NCBI GenBank assembly: GCA_945788155.1
Contig: CALZKX010000003.1
Coordinates: forward strand, 1 to 8,148
Source of the DNA: an uncultured Flavobacteriaceae bacterium
GTDB taxonomy: Bacteria; Bacteroidota; Bacteroidia; Flavobacteriales; Flavobacteriaceae
DNA: 8,148 bases
Reading direction: 5' to 3'
Below the pieces are notes generated by a model. The model saw only the letters and a program-made list of their open reading frames with translations. It searched no databases and had not been told where the DNA came from. Each line of letters starts with the position of its first letter. Positions within the stretch are counted from its first letter, which is position 1. This document shows, piece by piece, positions 5,255-8,148 of this stretch. The translations under genes were made by a program, and so were the position numbers.

Positions 5255-5662
5255 ATGAAAGGAGAATTAATCCCACATAAAATGTTAAATCTTGATGCTT
5301 TTAGCACTTGGTTAGGAATTGAAATTTTAGAATGTGAAATTGGTCGTTGTAGAGTGGCAATGACAGTTAGAAAAGAAATGCTGAACAGCATGTTTAAAGC
5401 ACATGGAGCAATTAGTTATGCATTGGCAGACACGGCTTTTGGCTTTGCAGCTAATACACATGGCAAATATGCTGTGTCAATAGAAACAAGTATAAATCAC
5501 ATTGAAGCATTAAACGAAGGTGATTATTTAATAGCTGAATCTGTGATTGAAAAAGTAAATAACAAACTTGGATTTAATATAGTTGAAGTAAAACGAGGAG
5601 ACGAGTTGGTGGCACTTTTTAAAGGTGTTGTATATAGAACTCAAAAAGAATGGGAAGAGTAA
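5255..5662 (+). CDS. paaI: PaaI, hotdog-fold acyl-CoA thioesterase
   Basis: PaaI thioesterases hydrolyse ring-hydroxylated or stalled phenylacetyl-CoA intermediates and free CoA when the pathway backs up. The 135-aa length fits the family. The hotdog signature is FKAHGAISYALADTAFGFA, with His50-Gly51 and the probable catalytic Asp59. Two beta-strand segments follow: AVSIETSINHIEALNEGDYL (73-92) and NIVEVKRGDELVALFKGVVY (108-127). No Shine-Dalgarno sequence is clear before ATG 5255. The stop TAA (5660-5662) directly abuts the GTG of the next gene, so the two are probably translationally coupled. Confidence 0.93.
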   Translation: MKGELIPHKMLNLDAFSTWLGIEILECEIGRCRVAMTVRKEMLNSMFKAHGAISYALADTAFGFAANTHGKYAVSIETSINHIEALNEGDYLIAESVIEKVNNKLGFNIVEVKRGDELVALFKGVVYRTQKEWEE

Positions 5663-6424
5663 GTGATAAAATTTTTTAGACAAATAAGATTTAATTTAAT
5701 GGAAACTGGCAGAACAGGTAAGTATTTCAAGTATGCTATTGGAGAAATTATCCTTGTGGTTATAGGTATTCTTATTGCGCTTCAAATTAATAATTGGAAT
5801 GAAGAAAAAAAAGGTAAAATAGAGCTCAATCAATACTTGTCCAGTTTAAAAGAAAATATAAATGGAGACTTAAAGGTTTTAGATTCTCTATCTGAAAGAC
5901 GAGAAATAACGGTCAAATATTGTAAAATAGAGCGACTTAATATTTTGAATAAGACATTTAATTTTGACGATACGAGGAATGCCATGTCTGCTTATGTAGA
6001 TTTTTATTTTAAGGCGAATATAAGTGGTTATGATGCTTTAAAAAATTCACCATATTTAGGTATAATTAATGGAACTGATTTAAATAATTTAATCATTAAC
6101 TATTATGCAACAATCTATCAAATAGAAGAAGCAGAGAAAAGTTATAACCAGTTTGTAGAATCTTTGGAGGCTAAACAAGCATATGAGTTTGACCGCAGTT
6201 TAACAATGGCATATTTTTTTATGAATCCAAAAGAATTTGAGGCCACTAGAGTAACGAAAGAAGATATTATCGAAAAATTTAAAAATACACATAATTCGTC
6301 AGCGTATAGAAATATAGTAAGTCAGGCAGCAAACCAAGAAAGAAGTATTGTTGGCCCTTACCGAAGAGCACAGACTATAGGCGATGATATTATAGCAGAA
6401 ATAGATAAAATGATTAACGATTGA
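5663..6424 (+). CDS. DUF6090-type membrane protein of unknown function
   Basis: I recognise the N-terminus, MIKFFRQIRFNLMETGRTGK followed by YFKYAIGEI, as the conserved start of the Bacteroidota DUF6090 family; the function of the family is not known to me. One transmembrane helix lies at residues about 24-43 (YAIGEIILVVIGILIALQI), followed by NNWNEEKK and about 200 mostly polar, helix-prone residues (LNQYLSSLKENINGDLKVLDSL onward). This suggests a single-pass anchored soluble domain, though orientation cannot be judged. The start is GTG, directly after the paaI TAA (TAAGTG), and fits the family's usual first residues. The gene is AT-rich with long A and T runs and looks like an insertion into the paaI-paaJ pair. 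No repeat flanks it on either side, unlike most gaps here. It has no evident catalytic role in the pathway. Confidence 0.85.
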   Translation: MIKFFRQIRFNLMETGRTGKYFKYAIGEIILVVIGILIALQINNWNEEKKGKIELNQYLSSLKENINGDLKVLDSLSERREITVKYCKIERLNILNKTFNFDDTRNAMSAYVDFYFKANISGYDALKNSPYLGIINGTDLNNLIINYYATIYQIEEAEKSYNQFVESLEAKQAYEFDRSLTMAYFFMNPKEFEATRVTKEDIIEKFKNTHNSSAYRNIVSQAANQERSIVGPYRRAQTIGDDIIAEIDKMIND

Positions 6425-6455
6425 AGGTTTTTAAACAATCGGCATTAAATTTAAT

Positions 6456-7670
6456 ATGAAAGAAGCATATATTATAGACGGAATTAGAACACCAATAGGT
6501 AGTTATAAAGGAACATTATCTGCTGTTCGTACAGACGATTTAGGAGCATTAGTGATTAAAGAAGTTGTAAAACGAAATCCAAACATTCCAAAAGAAGCCT
6601 ATGATGATGTCATTTTAGGATGTGCAAACCAAGCAGGGGAAGATAATCGTAACGTAGCGAGAATGTCAGCATTATTAGCTGGTTTGCCTTATTCTGTTCC
6701 AGGCGAAACAGTCAATCGTTTATGTAGTTCTGGTTTATCAGCCATTATTCATGCAAATAGAGCCATAAAAGCTGGTGATGGCGATATATTTATAGCTGGA
6801 GGAGTTGAGAATATGACACGAGGCCCTTACATCATTGCAAAATCATCGAGTGCTTTTGGTAATGATTCTAAAATGTACGATTCTAGTTTTGGTTGGCGTT
6901 TTATCAATCCGAAAATGCACGAAATGTATGGAACAGATGGAATGGGAAATACCGCTGAAAACCTTGTTGAGAAATATAATATCTCTCGCGAAGACCAAGA
7001 CAAGTTTGCTTATTGGAGCCAGATGAAGGCTGCAAAAGCCCAAGAGAATGGACGTCTAAATAAAGAAATAGTTTCAGTTGAAATTCCTCAACGTAAAAAA
7101 GACCCAATCATTTTTTCGAAAGATGAATTTGTAAAACCAAACACTTCACTTGAGGTATTAGGAAAATTACGAGCAGCCTTTAAAAAAGAAGGTGGAAGTG
7201 TCACAGCCGGAAATGCTTCAGGTTTAAATGATGGAGCAGCAGCAACAATTATAGCGTCAGAAGATGCCGTAAAAAAATACAATCTAAAACCATTAGCAAG
7301 AATTGTAAGTTCCGCAGTTGTTGGTGTAGAACCACGAATCATGGGAATTGGCCCAGTTGAAGCGTCCAAAAAAGCATTGGCAAAAGCAGGATTATCACTT
7401 GATGATATCGATGTTATAGAATTAAACGAAGCATTTGCCGCACAAGTGTTGGCTTGCACAAGAGCTTTAGGTTTGGCAGATGACGACCCAAGATTAAATC
7501 CAAATGGAGGCTCAATAGCCATTGGTCATCCACTTGGAGTTACAGGAGCACGAATTGCCTATTCTGCAGCTTTGGAGTTACAAGAGCAAAAAAAACGTTA
7601 TGCTTTAGTAACCATGTGTATTGGTGTTGGACAAGGCTATGCTTGTGTAATTGAAAATATGACGTCATAA
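6456..7670 (+). CDS. paaJ: PaaJ/PcaF-type 3-oxoadipyl-CoA thiolase
   Basis: This thiolase cleaves 3-oxoadipyl-CoA to acetyl-CoA and succinyl-CoA, and in phenylacetate breakdown also the 3-oxo-5,6-dehydrosuberyl-CoA intermediate. At 404 aa it has the usual thiolase length. Key residues are the nucleophile Cys90 in VNRLCSSGLSAI, NEAF at 324-327, His358 in AIGHPLGVTGARI, and Cys388 in MCIGVGQG. The segments GAGGVENM-like IAGGVENMTRGPY (113-125) and KPNTSLEVLGKLRAAF (227-242) fit the 3-oxoadipyl-CoA group, but a plain acetyl-CoA acetyltransferase remains possible from sequence alone. The paa setting supports PaaJ. ATG 6456 follows a 31-bp AT-rich gap after the DUF6090 gene without an obvious Shine-Dalgarno. 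Downstream lies the second 73-bp repeat, starting 4 bp after the stop codon. Confidence 0.92.
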   Translation: MKEAYIIDGIRTPIGSYKGTLSAVRTDDLGALVIKEVVKRNPNIPKEAYDDVILGCANQAGEDNRNVARMSALLAGLPYSVPGETVNRLCSSGLSAIIHANRAIKAGDGDIFIAGGVENMTRGPYIIAKSSSAFGNDSKMYDSSFGWRFINPKMHEMYGTDGMGNTAENLVEKYNISREDQDKFAYWSQMKAAKAQENGRLNKEIVSVEIPQRKKDPIIFSKDEFVKPNTSLEVLGKLRAAFKKEGGSVTAGNASGLNDGAAATIIASEDAVKKYNLKPLARIVSSAVVGVEPRIMGIGPVEASKKALAKAGLSLDDIDVIELNEAFAAQVLACTRALGLADDDPRLNPNGGSIAIGHPLGVTGARIAYSAALELQEQKKRYALVTMCIGVGQGYACVIENMTS

Positions 7671-7674
7671 CAAT

Positions 7675-7747
7675 TGTCCCCTTGAGGATTATCGAAATGA
7701 AAATATATTTTAAGTGAAGATACAGAGCGTAGCTCTAATAGGGGTGT
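7675..7747. repeat. Long-form 73-bp structured repeat, copy B
   Basis: Same orientation as copy A at 1547-1619 and differing at 3 of 73 positions by hand alignment. Two of the changes break the inner palindrome (TTTTAAGT where copy A has TTTTCATT). The AGAGC-GTA-GCTCT stem is kept. It begins 4 bp after the paaJ stop. Copies A and B therefore bracket the paaG-paaJ block as direct repeats about 6.1 kb apart. Confidence 0.85.
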
Positions 7748-7802
7748 TGATGTTGAACATTTATATATTAGGCAAAATAATTGTGAAGAAAAAAATTAAT
7801 AA

Positions 7803-7835
7803 GTTCCCTTTCCTTTGGAAAGGGTTAGGGATAGG
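7803..7835. repeat. Palindromic repeat abutting the SDR start codon
   Basis: CCCTTTCC (7806-7813), loop TTT, GGAAAGGG (7817-7824) is a perfect 8-bp stem followed by TTAGGGATAGG, which touches the ATG at 7836. I associate this palindrome with a dispersed Bacteroidota repeat, from memory. The AGGGATAGG tail may serve as a weak ribosome-binding site for the SDR gene, although its spacing from the ATG is short. Confidence 0.65.
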
Positions 7836-8148
7836 ATGAAAATATTAATCATAGGAGGAAACGGAACCATTGGTAAAAAAGTTACTGAAAGGCTAAAGCA
7901 GAATCATGAAGTGATTGTTGCTGGACGTAATTCAGGAGATGTACAAGTAGATTTTTCTGATTCTAATTCCATTAAATCAATGTTTGATGAAATAGGAAAA
8001 GTTGATGGTATTGTTGCCATAGCTGGAGATGCAAAATGGGATAAGTTCGATAACTTATCGGAGGATGATTTCTATATTGGTATCAAGAGTAAGTTAATGG
8101 GTCAAGTAAATGTGGTGAGAATAGGTAAGAACTATTTAAGTAAAGGAG
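7836..8148 (+). CDS. Short-chain dehydrogenase/reductase, N-terminal part
   Basis: The frame is open from ATG 7836 to the window edge (104 complete codons), so the C-terminus is missing. The start reads MKILIIGGNGTIGKKVTERL, a Rossmann nucleotide-binding motif (GGNGTIG at 7-13). An Arg at 31 after VIVAG suggests NADP preference. The segment GKVDGIVAIAGDAKWDKF (54-71) corresponds to the NNAG-like strand-4 region of SDRs. The Ser-Tyr-Lys catalytic residues would lie beyond the window. The substrate is unknown. The 165-bp gap after paaJ with two repeats makes membership in the paa transcript uncertain, although the strand is the same. Confidence 0.8.
   Translation, partial: MKILIIGGNGTIGKKVTERLKQNHEVIVAGRNSGDVQVDFSDSNSIKSMFDEIGKVDGIVAIAGDAKWDKFDNLSEDDFYIGIKSKLMGQVNVVRIGKNYLSKG

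Noticed and set aside
7088..7522. 144-aa minus-strand open frame across the thiolase gene
   Set aside because: It is antisense to well-conserved thiolase codons, its translation resembles no family I know, and it has no start-region support. The same goes for the minus-strand frame at 3397-3762.
1547..7747. CRISPR-like interpretation of the repeated palindromes
   Set aside because: The repeats lie kilobases apart between genes, with no regular spacing, no spacers and no cas genes.

Overview
The window is AT-rich, densely coding and entirely plus-strand. It looks like a marine Flavobacteriaceae-type Bacteroidota genome. This is inferred from the protein flavour, the scarcity of Shine-Dalgarno sites, a DUF6090 membrane protein with its typical N-terminus, and many small palindromic repeats of kinds I associate with this group. 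No 16S or marker gene is present, so the placement is by impression.

Layout: end of paaB (1-122); paaC (204-1016); paaD (1033-1530); paaG-type crotonase (1642-2424); a chimeric ORF joining a DUF559 endonuclease-like domain to a fold-type II PLP enzyme (2558-3883); paaH (4016-5194); paaI (5255-5662); a DUF6090 membrane protein (5663-6424); paaJ/pcaF thiolase (6456-7670); and the start of an SDR oxidoreductase (7836 to the edge). This is a phenylacetyl-CoA catabolic cluster. PaaABC(E) epoxidises the ring, PaaD helps mature the iron-sulfur/iron centres, PaaG isomerises the epoxide to the oxepin, and PaaH and PaaJ carry out beta-oxidation steps. PaaI hydrolyses dead-end CoA thioesters to release CoA. 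The reductase gene paaE, the ring-opening paaZ, a paaF hydratase and the ligase paaK are not in the window.

The unusual part is the repeats. Every intergenic gap of 60 bp or more holds at least one short palindromic repeat. Three repeats also lie inside reading frames (PaaC N-terminus, PaaH linker, the DUF559/PLP junction). Two more touch or contain the start region of the next gene (paaH and the SDR). One family has common ends (TGTCCCCTTGAGG ... AGGGGTGT) and occurs in short (about 30 bp) and long (73 bp) forms. Two short copies form a perfect 30-bp inverted repeat (2461-2490 and 2917-2946) that brackets the DUF559 coding region. I read this 486-bp unit as a candidate small mobile or domesticated element whose insertion fused an endonuclease-like domain in frame to the N-terminus of a metabolic enzyme. 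That is the most notable observation here. It is an inference from the sequence alone and needs comparison with intact loci.
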